Notes: generated by a model not told the origin, from the letters alone. Numbered from the stretch's first letter, positions 1-11,725 are shown. The stretch: DNA of 64,000 nt from Ananas comosus (GCF_001540865.1 NC_033625.1:13095480-13159479), one strand, 5' to 3'. A program made the numbers and translations.

Positions 1-14
1 TGCGGAGATCATCA

Positions 15-1757
15 ATGGCGCCGCCGCCGATCTTATCTCTGGCCCTCCCTTCCGAGACCGGACGCGTCCTCAGCATCCAATCCCACACCGTCCAGGTGTT
101 GTTCGATCTTCTTTTCTTTTTTGTAGTTTACTAAGAATTCGCTGTGGTGTGTGTGTGTGTTTGATCTTATTTTACTTGCATTGGATTGAGTTTGATTTGT
201 TAGTGGAGGGAATTAGAATGAGGTTTGTTTAGTTCTGAATTGGGATTTACTTGCATTGAATTTGATTTAAAATTCTATAATTTAGGTGTCTAAATTCATA
301 CATAGAGATGAAAAAATGAATAGTTAAAAAAAAATAAGAGAAAAAGTTTTCTCCTTTGGTAAAGGGTAAAATATATGGATCGTCCCTGGACTATTCCAAT
401 ATTGCCAGTTGGTTCCTGTACTTTTGTGTTTAACACTCTAGTATGTAAGCTGTTGCAAGTACTATTGTTTGCTTCTGGCCCTTCTGGGCTAAAAAGTTTT
501 GTCTTTTATTGCAAAATTATCTTTTTTGACCTCTTTGAAGTAAATCTACAATCATTTTATTTTAAAAAAAATAGAAATTTTTTGTTTGAAGCGTTATATA
601 TGAATGTAGCAACTAAAGTGTTTAAGTTAAAATTGCGTAAGTTTAATAAATGAGCAATAATGGCTTTTTTTAACGGCTCTACTCAAATAGTACTACAAGA
701 CTTGGCACATGTTTGGCAATTTAGAGCTTCTTGTAGAAGTGTTGTTTGAGTAGAATTATAGAACTGTAGAACTATTCAGAAAAGTACCTATAGATTATTC
801 ACTGAGAGCACCCCAATAGTTTCTTGCCACATCAGATAGGGAGTTTTGGATGGAGCTTCTGCTTTTGGAGCCAAAAATCTTATTTCACCTTCTCACCATA
901 GCAAAAGCTCTGGACATTTAGTCTCCCAAATGCTTGACTGCCACTTCTCAGATTGGAGAAGCTGCTTTAGAAAACAGGCCAAACAAGCACTTGGAACTAA
1001 GAGCCTGAATCACTAGAACATTCATGAGAACACATTAGAAAGTCGTATGATCACTTGCCATATTTTTGGAAAGCCTTGTAACATAGTACACATTCAACTT
1101 TCCCTAGCAAACAAATGCACATTGCTAAGCGCTTCACATTAGTTTTCCCTTAAGACATGTTGTTTACACTCTATTAACTCTCTTAATTTAATCTAGGGAT
1201 ATGTCGGCAACAAATCAGCTGTTTTTCCTCTTCAGCTTCTTGGATATGATGTGGACCCAATCAACTCCGTGCAGTTCTCCAATCATACAGGCAAGCTGCT
1301 TTATATAACTTCCTTCCAACATCCTCAGAAATCAGAGGCCTGATAATATGGTGCGAATTTGTTCGCTGCTGTAAATGCTTGTTTCGTGGGATTTCATGGT
1401 CTAATTGTCTGTAGGATACTGCAGGATATCCATCTTTTAGGGGGCAGGTTCTTGACGGTGAGCAGCTATGGGATCTTATTGAAGGCCTTGCAGCAAATGA
1501 TTTATTATTCTACACACATTTATTGACAGGTTTTTGTTTTGTTTTTTATATCCTGTTTTCATTTCCGTAAATCTCTACATTCTTAAGATATCATGCTTTT
1601 CTTGTCTTGTCGATTATATTGGAATTTCTTTCCATTCGTAAGTACGGACTTCTAATGTTTGCATCTCTTTCAGGTTATATTGGTTCAGTTTCTTTTTTGA
1701 ATACCATTTTAAAAGTTGTTGAGAGGTTACGCTCGATCAATCCCGCCCTAATCTATG
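15..1757 (+). CDS. SOS4: Pyridoxal kinase, 5' part (exons 1-4)
   Basis: Pyridoxal kinase phosphorylates pyridoxal, pyridoxine and pyridoxamine with ATP in the cytosolic vitamin B6 salvage pathway. Four exons read in phase: 15-95, 1197-1290, 1425-1529 and 1674-1757. The protein starts [18 protein letters not shown] and continues through the segments [33 protein letters not shown] and [20 protein letters not shown], which match plant SOS4/PDXK closely from memory of the family. The ATG at 15 gives the expected N-terminus. Exon 4 ends in phase 1, just before the expected VCDPVMGDEGK block. That block and the next exons (roughly 100 residues) are not found anywhere in the window. Intron 2 has a GC donor (ACAG/GCAAGC). 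The remaining 3' exons are at 13568-14689 and 11120-11260. Identity is firm; the gene as assembled is broken. Confidence 0.9.
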
Positions 1758-2391
1758 GTAGATATTTGCAATCTTTTTATTATTTTGTTATTGGGCAATA
1801 ACTTTTATTAAATATATTATAGTTGTTTCATCCAATTCTAATCATTTTTTGCTTTGTATCATTAAAATAAGATATAAATCTTTTGATGATTTCATTTTGC
1901 TTGCTATTCCTGAAATAAAATAACAGCTTCATTTTGATTCTTGAATATTTTTTATCCTGGTTTTGTGCTTTCATTTGTTTTGGAAGTGGAATATCTTTTG
2001 TTTATCAGTTCTTAAGGTGTTTTGTTACAAATGATATCATTTTCTTTTCATATTATGACTTACTAGTAATAATAATACTTATATTTCACCTTCTTGTACA
2101 AAGGAAAATGAAGTGTATATTGACAAAATGGCTGTGAATAATCACATCATGCTGGTTTGAGATATCTAGGAAGTAGAATATTGGTAGGCTTGCAATAAGT
2201 GTAATACTAGACAAGGTAGCGACTGACCCATGATGTTAAGGGAACTACTTTACAAGCAATGCATCATTTATTAATGTATTATGAATGAGAAATTCTATGG
2301 AGTTTTTCTATATCATTTGAAACTTGAGTTTACGATGCAGTCTAATCCATATGAAATGGTTTATTTTGAGTCGTGGACTTAGGATTGAATN
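1758..2391 (+). other. Intron-like sequence after PDXK exon 4, ending at an N joint
   Basis: AT-rich, T-rich sequence typical of a plant intron starts with the donor GTAGAT at 1758. No further PDXK exon is seen before the single N at 2391, where the sequence changes character into retrotransposon-derived DNA. The N is probably a contig joint. Confidence 0.5.
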
Positions 2392-2609
2392 TTTGAGTTT
2401 TACAAGCTCTTAGAAACTTTCTAATCACTTACAACTTGAAAACATAATTCTAAGATCTATAATTAAGTATGAATCACCATAAACAAGATTTAAAGCTTAC
2501 CTAAGCATCGTGATTCATGTTTTACGTGTTTTGCGTCCTTTCCGATTCTTCGAAGTCTTGAATTCTTCGATCTTCAATACTCCGCTCCGGACTTCTTCAA
2601 GACTCCGAC

Positions 2610-2936
2610 TCAACCCACGAAACTTGCCAACACATAGGACCTAACAAAGGCGTCCTGCAGACTCCTCCAAAAGTGAGACACAAACCGAGTGTCTCGATCA
2701 GATACAATCAAAGTGGGCACTCCGTGAAGTCGCACAATCTCGTCAAGATACACTTGTGCGAGCTTCTCCCGAGACCAAGTCGTATGAATAGGTATGAAGT
2801 GCGCTGACTTCGTCAACCTATCCACGATCACTAAATAGCATCATGCCCGGCCTGAGAGCGAGGCAATCCAGTCACGAAATCCATGGTGATCTTCTCCCAC
2901 TTCCACACGGGAATAGGCAAATTTTGAAGTTTTCCC
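2610..2936 (-). pseudogene. Ty3/gypsy integrase core fragment
   Basis: Minus-strand reading gives [15 protein letters not shown], then, after a break near 2838, [18 protein letters not shown] and [19 protein letters not shown]. These are the rve integrase core: the first catalytic Asp lies in MDFVTGLP and the second in SDRDTRF. The match ends after SLQDAF near 2645, before the third catalytic residue (Glu). It is a non-functional remnant of the retrotransposon above. Confidence 0.85.
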
Positions 2937-2940
2937 GCGG

Positions 2941-5139
2941 GTAAACGGTGTTGTCCATATCAAGAATCCGAGGGTTACACCCGTTATCCAATCCATCTAA
3001 ACTCCACCGGAGTACTTATGTGAATATCACTCACCAAAGAGAGGTGAGATAGCATCGAATCATCGACTCAAACCCCGACGATGGTCTCGCAACCCAATAT
3101 CAAATTCTGTCACGAGGTTGCACAACGGGGTGCAACTCTATTCCATAGCTAAATATGATGTAATTTCCACATGGCTACCATTCCAACTTGCTTGGCACGA
3201 ATGGCTCCATAAATAACATCCACGGCATCAACCCTTCCGATAGCAACGGAAACCGACGAATCATCCAAATTTACTTACCAAAGGTGGCTGCTTGATTCCT
3301 CAATCGGCATTGCATCCCAATGCCTCCACGTCAATCCCACTTCACCACCCGGGTAGCGCTCTCAAATCCTTTACCATGAATATGATCATGGACCAAAGTT
3401 CAGAAGCTTCTCCAATACACTAAGGTCATTCCCTTAGTCTCAACTCGATGCCTCAAATAACCTTTTTGTAAGCCTAAGTCAAGGGCTTATCTTCGATAGG
3501 AGATATCATAACATTAACCGTTCAGTTGCTCATGAAGAATCACTCAAAAATTCTCATCCTCAATGCTTTCCGTAGCATCAGATGCTCTAGGTGTCCATAG
3601 TCACCGAGCTCATCTCGAGTGATAGAGAGGGATAAATCCACAATTCAATAATGGCTCTCTATCAATGTCATCCTGATGTGACCATCAACCAAAATGTCAA
3701 TCCAAACAACTCTCTCACGCAATTCCCGTTCCCAAGATTTCGATTCCTGGTGCATAAACCGAACAAGGGAAAATAGCAACTTGGTATTTTTCCCTCTCAA
3801 GTTTCCAACCACTTGATCCAACAGTGAGAGTTTCACATCTCGATCACGTCAATCTGCCTCGCATTCAATCCTTGCAAATCTTCATCGGAATACTCATGGT
3901 TATCAGCGACTGGTTCCACAAATCCATCCAAAGGGCTTGGAAATTATCATACAGCAAGTCCCTAACACTGGTGGAGTACCACGGGATTAGGCAACATCAC
4001 AATAGCCCTCGTGATGTCCCAACCCAGCATCAAATCTGCTTGAGGCATAACCTCAAACTTTCAACGCAAAACGGTATCACTCAGATTGCATTGCAATCTC
4101 ACCAAGTACACCGGCAAACTTGAGGCGAACCGAAAAAAATCAATGAGCCTCAACCACAATCCAAATACTCAATCGTGATTCAATTTAGATCACGATGGCA
4201 GACATACAGTCGATACGACCCATCCGGTCCCACAACAGGTGGGGGTGCTTCTTCACGAAGCAAAACACTAGGTATAAGAATCTCTCCGCCAATCGAGCTC
4301 ACAATTTGTGACTCAGACGGGAAAACAACGACAACTCAGAAGATATCCTCCACTATGAGGATTCTCGATCAACAAATGCTATCGGCCAACTAGGCCCCAA
4401 ATCCACTCCAAATACCCAATTTTGGGTAGAGAGACAGTTGTCGCAACTAGCGAAACTAAATCGTTGAATCGCACCATTTCGTGTTCAAAGCCTCAAGGCG
4501 AGTCAAGTCAGCTCACAAGACCAAGGGTACTAGGTACCCACAATAACTCCACATCAAATAAGGCCAATCTAATCATTGGCGCACAAACCCTCTCACAGGG
4601 TAGGGTGTTCAAAACGACACACCCGATCATCCGATCATCCTACATGCGTCGAAAATGATCAACGCTAACAATCCTCGGATTGGGTCACGACATACTCGGT
4701 GTATCCTCGATCTCACGATCCAACACGTGGCATTCCACGTTCCAAGGTCAAAGCTCGGACTACCGTCCTGACCAAAATCTGTCCTACCCGTAGGTACCGG
4801 GCCGCTGTCACACACAGCTGACTGCGCCTGCCCGAAGGGCCCAGGCTCCACAGTCCACAAACGGTCCAGGCACGGTCGTCCCTAAGCACCATCCGACAAG
4901 CAGCCGATCAAGGGATGCAAACAATGCAATCATCGTGAGATCTACAAGCATAGCAAGACATGCTACCCGCAACCCGCAAAACAACCGCTTAGCTCGAGAG
5001 GAGCCACTCAACATCGCAAACAGCGAACTAACGGAATGCCATGCAACTCGGCAAATAGCCGATCAAAGTATGGATGCAATGCACCGAAATCAACCAATGT
5101 ACAACTCGAATGCCACAAAACAAGCTGATACCTGCAGCC
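2941..5139 (-). other. Degenerate retroelement-derived stretch, no clear domains
   Basis: This lies between the integrase and gag remnants. GC content is intermediate and open frames are short. Just downstream of gag a protease-entry-like segment (AAQTAEATAAELEAAG) can be read around 5180 on the minus strand. No reverse transcriptase YxDD, RNase H or protease DSGA motif is recognisable. It is interpreted as rearranged or mutated pol and possibly foreign retroelement DNA. Confidence 0.5.
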
Positions 5140-6534
5140 TCAAGCTCGGCCGCTGTCGCCTCCGCGGTCTGGGCCGCATACATGCGCCCACTCGGGACCT
5201 GTCGGGATCCCTCGCTCTGTCACTGAACGGATGACCGCCCAGGCTGGTACTATGTCGATGGAGTCCCCCGGCTGGCAGCTGGTAGAGCCGGTGCCGATGC
5301 AGATGATGGTGCCGGTGATGAACCCCTCGGGCATTCGGTCCAGATGTGGCCCTCCTGACCACACTGGTAGCACCTGCCCGCCCGTTGTGGACACTGCGGT
5401 GGGTAGTGAGGACCACCGCAAATCACACACTGGGAAGGCCGGCGACGATCAGAACCTCCACGGTGTATCGCTGAGCCACGCCCACGCTGCAGGCTCTTAG
5501 GGTGCTTCGGCGGCCTCCTAGAGTGCGTCTGGCCCGCACCCTCAGCCGTGGGCCTCTTGGCCTTATCCTTGTCCAAGGCCTCTCACCGCTCCTGCAGATC
5601 CACCGCGCCGCTCTCCACAATGAGCGTGCGGTTCACCACCTCCCGGTAGGTTTGGAAGTTAGAGGATTGCACGAACCGGAAGATCGACGGTCGCAATCCA
5701 CTCTCAAAGATACGGGCCTTGTCCTCGTCGTCCCGCACGACGAAAAGCACGCAGTGAAAAAGCCGAGAAAACTCCCTCTCATACTCGGCCACTGTCCGGT
5801 CTCTTTGGCACAAGTTGCGTAAGTCCTGTTCCATCTTCCTCTTGACGCTGTCAGGGAAGTAGTGCGCCAACAGAAGCTCCTTGAACTTGCCAAATCAATG
5901 CTGGGGTTCTCCTGTAGATCCAACCACCAGCGATAGACCTCGCCGTCCAGGTGGTGAGTGGTGAGCCAAACTCGATCCCTCTCTTCCACGAAGGTGTCGC
6001 GGAAGAGCTTCTCCATATGCATCAACCACTTCTCCACGATCCAGTGGTCGACCTTCTCTCCGTCGAATATCCAGAGATGCACCTTCTGAACTCATTGAGG
6101 CGCTCCATCAATCTGTCCCGCTCCTCTCCAATAGCTGTCACCGGGAAAGCCGCCCCCGCCGTAGGCGCCCAAACTGGCGGTGCCGCAATCGCCTCCTCCT
6201 GTGGTGCTGCCGCAGGCGCCGTCCGAGATGTGTCAAGTGTAGGGGACGACCCTCGGGGTGCAACCACGTCCACCGGTGCGGGTGGCGTAGGAGCCTGTGT
6301 CTCTCTAGCAGTAGCCTGCTGAAGTAGGAGGTCCTCCAAGCGCTTCATCCGCACCTTCTGTCGGCGCGCTGCCTCCGCCTGCTAAGCCACCATATCAGTG
6401 AGGGCCGCAAGCTAGCCTCTCAACTCACGGACCTCGCCGGATCCAGAGGTAGCGGAGGTCTTGACCTCCTCCAAGTTTGCCGCATTATCCGCTCCGGCAG
6501 ATTGGGAGTGTGTAATCGGCATCGTCACTACCAT
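5140..6534 (-). pseudogene. Ty3/gypsy gag pseudogene with CCHC zinc knuckle
   Basis: The reading frame begins near 6534 or 6522 and contains an in-frame TAG near 6383. It then reads RMKRLEDLLLQQ, a Pro/Ala-rich linker, FDGEKVDHWIVEKWLMHMEK, LDGEVYRWWLDLQEN, LAHYFPDSVKRKMEQDLRNL, and ends with CYQCGQEGHIWTEC (CX2CX4HX4C zinc knuckle) preceded by a second Cys/His-rich stretch. The capsid-like retrotransposon gag domain is split over at least three frames (shifts near 6080, 5880 and 5580). It would package element RNA in an active copy; here it cannot make a full protein. Confidence 0.85.
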
Positions 6535-6845
6535 ATCATAAAAGCGCAAGTTAGTAAACTCACGCTATCGAATCCCCGCTCAAGAAGGTAAAATCCAAAT
6601 CATGCGAAAGTAAGGAAGTGTCCTACACTACTAACTCCCGATGTTACGTTGTCGGCCGCCAACGTAACCCTCCTCGAAGTTAGAAGCCATACACTTCGAT
6701 TTAACTGCACTTTCTAAAGTTATCCAAGATACCCAATCATGATACTTTCGCTTACAAGCCAAATAGACCTCGTCTCTCTCACAAGTCTATTTCCTATAGT
6801 CCAACCGGCCTAAGGTTTGCTAGGTCCCCCAAGACTCAACCCTAG

Positions 6846-6857
6846 GCTCTGATACCA
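6846..6857 (-). other. Primer-binding site, initiator tRNA-Met type
   Basis: On the minus strand TGGTATCAGAGC lies 8 bases inside the LTR end. It complements the 3' end of plant initiator methionine tRNA, the usual first-strand primer for plant LTR retrotransposons. It fixes the element's orientation as minus. Confidence 0.85.
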
Positions 6858-6865
6858 AACTAATC

Positions 6866-9445
6866 TGTCACGCCCCGGGACCCGGCATAGGCCCGCCCGG
6901 TGCGTGCCCAAACCCGCCATATGCCTGCACATATAAGGCGTCTACAACAAAATAGATATGGAAGCAAGAAGGAATAAAGTCACTAGAGATATCAGAGCTA
7001 CTAACAGCTAACAACTAACAACAAGTAGAGAAATGGGAAAGTAAACTGCCAACCATAAGGATAAAGTAAGTACAAGAGTATCCCAAAAGTACTACAAAAG
7101 AGTAGTCACTATACAAGGTACAACTCTTCTCCTCTCCAAAAAGCAAACAAAGAAGAGGTAGACCACCTAGCGAACGCCCCTCGATCACAAGCTAGCTCGT
7201 GGCGATACTCTTTCCGCAGTCCCTAGCCTCGCCCGGAGTGGAATGCTCTGAAATATAAACATGAAACAGAGGGCGTGAGAACTATAATTTATAATTCCCA
7301 GTGGGCAATTACTGATCTCAGCACAATGCACCACTAGGCCCAAAGAAAAGGGGCAAGTAACGATAATATTAAACAATAATAAGCTGCTGAATTGAAAGCA
7401 TGTATGAAATGCTATACTACTATGCCACATGTAAACATGATGTGTATCAATGCTATCATGATTGAATATGCCAATACAAGGGGAATATGTTCATCATATC
7501 TGTCAAGTATACTAAGATGCAAAGCAATTCTATCAAGTATACTACATGTCCCAAAATCTCAAAGCCACCCTATAAATATGCCAAGTGATCCAACTACTAT
7601 GATTTATCTAGTAGTGATTCATGTTTAAGAGTTTATGTCCAAGCTCAATCTTGTTTTAGGACCTACACGAGTGTAGTCCGACTTGCGCCGCCTAAGTGTC
7701 GGAGATAGCTCCAACATTTTCACTCTGGAAATGAGTCTATCCTTCCCGACCCCGTAGGCTTCTCTATACCGCACGAGCGAGCATAAGTCACGTAGGCCAA
7801 CTCCGGAGTGCCGACTTATAGGAAGCGACCCTCACAAGCATGTGCGAATGAGCACAAATGGCAAGCAAGCAAGTCATTGTCTCAAGTATCCAATCGACAT
7901 GTCTCTAACATGGTAATATCCACTAGTAACCCAACGGTCTAGTTCTATATCTCAATGTGATGTTTTACCACTCACTATGCTTAGTGCCTCTTTATGACAC
8001 TTAAGGCTTGCTACAAGCTAAGCACATTTCATATTCCATGCCCCATTTATGACATTAGTACTAGGTTCACATGTAACCCGAGCTCAATGCCCCTTTATGA
8101 TATTAGCCCAAATATTCTCAAGTAGTACAAGCCCCCAAGCCTCTTAAGGCCTACTAAACTCCTTTGTGTCTCAACTAGGCATAGGTTTAAATGCATGAAA
8201 CAATGCTCATTTCTATTGTAAGAAATATGGTCCCAAGTCCAACATAAGAATGCCAAAAGCTAGTATAAGCCTCACATGCAACTCTCTATTACATAGAGAT
8301 CCGAAATTTTATTGTACATGACATAGGGATGTTAAGCATTTTAAAATTCCCAATAAATACATTCAGCATAAAAATGCATAAATTTCTACTTTACAAAGCA
8401 TAAATCACCAAATATGAGCATTTCTCATATTGTAGGCTAGGTCAAACCCACCAAAACTCTTGCAACTCTTCGTAAGCTCTGACGAAGATGCCCACTAGTC
8501 TCCTAGCACTCTAAAGATGTAGGAACGAGAGTCAAACAGACCTTACGAACAAAACAAAGCTCAATCATTAACCATCTCAAGCTAAGGTGGAGAAAAACTC
8601 ACAAAATGCGAAGGGTGCTCTCTCGATCTCCAAATGGGAGTTAGAGCCCTTCGAATACAATCTAAACAAAGGTTCTAAGCCAATCAATTGAGTCCCAAAG
8701 CCCTCAAATCGAAAATTTCCAAAATAAACCCTAAATCCTAAAATCTAGGGTTTCATCTAGAGTAAAGCTCCAAAACTAGGATCTAGAGGAAGAAAACTAG
8801 CCACTTACCTCTAGGATGCTCCAAACCAAGCTCAAAATCCTCAATGGTTAAAGATTGATCTTCTACAAAGCTCCAAGTCCAAGCTCCAAGCCTCCAAGGG
8901 TGAGAAGAAAGGGTGTGGGGGAAGTCCAAAGCCCCTCCAAGCTTGCTCTTCCTCTCCTTTTTCTTCTTCCTCTTCTTTTTCTTCTCTTTCTAGAGGTGTA
9001 GAGAGAGTGTGAGGGAGAGAAATGAGGGTGAGAGGGAGAGGAAATGGCCTATAAACCCTCTCATGTAACAAAATCCACATAGGTCCCTCAAAAATCCAAC
9101 CTGTGCACTGTCCGGGTTTAGGCAATTTTCGCCCAGAGGAACCGATCTCTCCCAGCTGGGACCAGTCCCTCAGGACCCTCCCGCAAAACATGCTCTCGGG
9201 GACCGGTCTCTCCCAGCCAGGGACCGGTTGTCTCAAGTTTTGCCGCGACACTGTTCCGAGGGAGACCGGTCTCTCCCACCAGGGACCGGTCCCCAAAAGT
9301 AAAAACTCTCAGGACTTAGCCAAAATCTAGAAATTCGAACTTTTAGGTCGGAATACAGTCTACGACCTTCCACCAAGTGTGGAAAAGCTCGGAATCCAAG
9401 TCAAGCACTCGAACCTCGCAATTTGCACAGGTCCAGTGTGTTACA
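6866..9445 (-). repeat. 5' LTR of the Ty3/gypsy element (2580 bp)
   Basis: On the minus strand the LTR starts TGTAACACACTGGACC at 9445 and ends GGGGCGTGACA at 6866, so it has TG...CA ends and sits directly beside the primer-binding site. The length is normal for large Ty3/gypsy LTRs. There is no second copy in the window, so age cannot be estimated and no target-site duplication can be checked. Confidence 0.8.
9141..9294. repeat. Three hairpin-forming subrepeats inside the LTR
   Basis: Three related units at about 9141, 9201 and 9264 (spacing about 60 bp) each have the shape GACCGGTCTCTCCC...GGGACCGGT, so each can pair with itself. They lie near the outer end of the LTR, where U3 promoter or enhancer repeats usually are. 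Confidence 0.6.
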
Positions 9446-9610
9446 ACCCCACCCAGCCTATTCGGCCCGATTACAAACAGAAAAGAAAAAAAAAAAAAGA
9501 AAATTCGATCGCCATCTCCCCTTCTCCCCTCACTCAATCCACTGAAACCCTAGATAAAGGGCCCTTTGCTCTCCTTCTCCTCCGCCACTGCAGCCAACGA
9601 GGTAGAGTTC
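9446..9610 (+). promoter_or_regulatory. Promoter/5'UTR-like fragment with telo-box
   Basis: Between the LTR end and the CACTA terminus lies a CT-rich segment containing AAACCCTAGATAAAGGGCCC, i.e. a telo-box (AAACCCTA) beside a GGGCCC site II-like element, then CT-rich sequence. This pairing is typical of plant ribosomal and translation-gene promoters. No matching coding exon follows. It may be a fragment captured by, or trapped between, mobile elements. Confidence 0.35.
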
Positions 9611-9815
9611 TGGCGGTTACTAAATGCTTAAATAAATATTGGTAAATTAGCAGCACTCTTTCCATATTATACCGACACTCTTTAACCATCACTATATACC
9701 TAGCGACCCCACATATAGCAACACTTTTTAAAAATGTCGGTAATTTAGCCAGCAACACTTTTTTGATCTGTACCGACATTTAAAAGTGTCGCTATATACC
9801 GTTTTTGTTGTAGTG
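9611..9815 (-). mobile_element. CACTA (En/Spm) transposon terminus, partial
   Basis: Read on the minus strand from 9815 it begins CACTACAACAAAAACGG, a typical CACTA terminal inverted repeat. It is followed by subterminal motifs alternating GTGTCG/ACCGACA and GTGTTGCT in both orientations over about 190 bp. No partner end or transposase was found, so this is a truncated end. The exact inner limit is unclear. Confidence 0.7.
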
Positions 9816-10863
9816 ATAGTATTAGAGCTATTTTACTTCTCGTTGTTGTATTTAGAGGCATAATAGTAGAGTTACTTCTTTTCCAGTTATACATATATAT
9901 GCATAGAGGCATGATAGTAATAGAGATACTTTATTTCACTTATTTCTTTCCTGTTTTTTTATTTTTCAGCAGTGGATATTATCTATACCTTAGTTGACCT
10001 ATTGGAGTAGTATGTCCCTCTCAGCAGCGTTACCCACTAGGAACTATATGTTCATAGTTCTCACCCCTATTGGTTGATTATTTTTATTTCACCACAACGG
10101 GAGAGGCTAGGAATCGCAACAAGAAAGTTGCTTCTAATTAGAGCCAGCTCGACTAAACATTCTTAGAGGTAGATCCGATGCACCTTTCATTTTGGATGTA
10201 GTTGAAAGAAATGTTCATGTAGTTATTCTTGTTAAACTTCCTTGGGATATTCTAGAGATGTGTTGAGATGTACCTTTTGAAGTTATTGTATACTAGTTAA
10301 AGGACTTCGCGCGATGCGGCGGGAAGAAAATAGAACAATAAATTATAATAACTATTAATATTTTTTTTTCTATTATACATTAATATTTTTAAATATTATT
10401 TCTCTTAATACTGAATAATTAAATTAAAGAATAAATTAAAGAATAACTTAAAATATATTTCTTTCTAAAAATATTTAAACCTAATAAATAAAGTGAATAA
10501 ATTAATTTAAAATAAAATAAAAGCTCATTACAGAATTTAAAAAAAATATATTATTTTTCTATTATCATCAAGGTAGAATTTATAAAAAAAATAAAATAAA
10601 AAAATTAATTGGAATGAAAGTACTATCTTTGGTATCCTCGACAGCAACGTCTTTATTGTGCCCTCATTAACTTTTATCGTCACACATACAACTAATAAAG
10701 TATTTGATTCCTAAATTTTAAATTAGTGAAAAAATCAGTAGATAATTATCAGAAGCATAAAAAATAAGACTAATCAAAAGGTATTCGAAATCAAAATAGA
10801 TATTTTTTACACTGTAAAATAATTCAACTATCAAATATTATATTATTATATAAATTAATTTAT
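9816..10863. other. Intergenic, retroelement-like then AT-rich; no gene
   Basis: 9980-10290 has sequence reminiscent of LTR or post-coding sequence (for example CCACTAGGAACTATATG followed by ACGGGAGAGGC), but no domain can be named. 10300-10863 is simple AT-rich DNA. No coding exon is seen. Confidence 0.4.
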
Positions 10864-10963
10864 NNNNNNNNNNNNNNNNNNNNNNNNNNNNNNNNNNNNN
10901 NNNNNNNNNNNNNNNNNNNNNNNNNNNNNNNNNNNNNNNNNNNNNNNNNNNNNNNNNNNNNNN
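10864..10963. other. Assembly gap, 100 N
   Basis: Exactly 100 N, a conventional placeholder for a gap of unknown size. The base right of it starts a 99-bp sequence repeated perfectly at 15902-16000. Confidence 0.98.
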
Positions 10964-11119
10964 TTGTCTTAGCTTGTTCTTTTTATATTTTGGTTGAATT
11001 TATATGCATAATCTGCATTTTTCTCTGCTCAACTGGCTATATTGCTAAACCCGGAACATCCTTTTTTTGGCATATCATTTGATTGCAAAAATTACTATTT
11101 TCTCCCTTTATTTTCGCAG

Positions 11120-11260
11120 GCTTTGCTACAGAGAACGCTGTCGGATTATCAGAAAGCAGGTTTCGATCCGAAAACAAGTAGTTTAGAGATCCGATTAATT
11201 CAAAGCCAAGATGACATCCGAAACCCCACGATTAAATTTAATGCTGAGAAATACAATTGA
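11120..11260 (+). CDS. SOS4: Pyridoxal kinase terminal exon (misplaced contig)
   Basis: After a TTTTCGCAG acceptor, 47 codons including TGA encode ALLQRTLSDYQKAG, SSLEIRLIQSQDDIRNP and a C-terminus ending NAEKYN, matching the end of plant SOS4/PDXK. The preceding exon ends SSLQ in phase 0 at 14689, downstream in the window, so this exon is out of order here. Its upstream intron bases (10964-11062) are identical to 15902-16000, which places this contig (10964-11658) after position 16000. About 400 bp of 3' UTR and flank follow. Confidence 0.92.
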   Translation, partial: ALLQRTLSDYQKAGFDPKTSSLEIRLIQSQDDIRNPTIKFNAEKYN

Positions 11261-11339
11261 AGCTTTTGCGACACATACTTCAAATTTTATTCCCTATCAG
11301 TGTAATGACATTATGATTTATCGGACGATTTATTTGGGG

Positions 11340-11600
11340 GCCGAAGCTTTTCCAATAGCTTAGGAGGTGTAGTTAATTAGTTGTGCTTGAAATAACAGTC
11401 ATTTTAGTCCCACATATTTGTGACTGAAATATATGTAGTTACTATGACACCGCAATAGTCCTACATAGGATGAGAATGGAGTTGTCATTGGGTATATAAG
11501 AGGACTCCATCCTAGTAATAATAACTGGGTTTAAACATTTTGGGCCGATAGTTTTAGCCCAAAAGTTATTATTGCTAGCGGGTCCGGTTGTTACAGCTAC
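11340..11600. repeat. LTR-like repeat near the PDXK 3' end
   Basis: The segment has TAGTCCCACAT-type motifs, a TATATAAGAG box and ends near GCTAGCGGGTCCGG/TTGTTACA. These resemble short LTRs common in plant genomes. A degenerate relative in reverse orientation lies near 31236-31370 (shared AATAATAACT...TTATTATTACTAGG pattern). No internal domain or target duplication was resolved. Confidence 0.4.
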
Positions 11601-11658
11601 AGTATGATTAATTTAAACATGGTTCCTCTTCATTAACCGCACGAGGCAAGTGATTTTT

Positions 11659-11683
11659 NNNNNNNNNNNNNNNNNNNNNNNNN
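11659..11683. other. Assembly gap, 25 N
   Basis: 25 N closes the misplaced terminal-exon contig. The sequence to the right starts inside a TA/GA microsatellite. Confidence 0.98.

Positions 11684-11725
<42 letters not shown>

Larger units (their letters stand above)
2392..9445 (-). mobile_element. Decayed Ty3/gypsy LTR retrotransposon, one LTR only
   Basis: Read on the minus strand the order is LTR (9445 to 6866), tRNA-iMet primer-binding site (6857 to 6846), gag (about 6534 to 5140), unresolved decayed sequence, then an integrase core fragment (about 2936 to 2610). Gag with one CCHC knuckle and integrase downstream fits Ty3/gypsy, probably the chromovirus side. Reverse transcriptase and RNase H motifs were not recognised, and the distance from gag to integrase (about 2.2 kb) is too short for a full pol, so pol is deleted. 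Integrase stops abruptly near 2645 and no 3' LTR follows. The left limit is uncertain because 2392-2609 has no recognisable element sequence. Frameshifts and stops in gag show that the copy is dead. Confidence 0.8.

Noticed and set aside
8841..9330. Overlapping open frames on both strands
   Set aside because: They lie inside the LTR and its palindromic subrepeats; no gene-like protein features.
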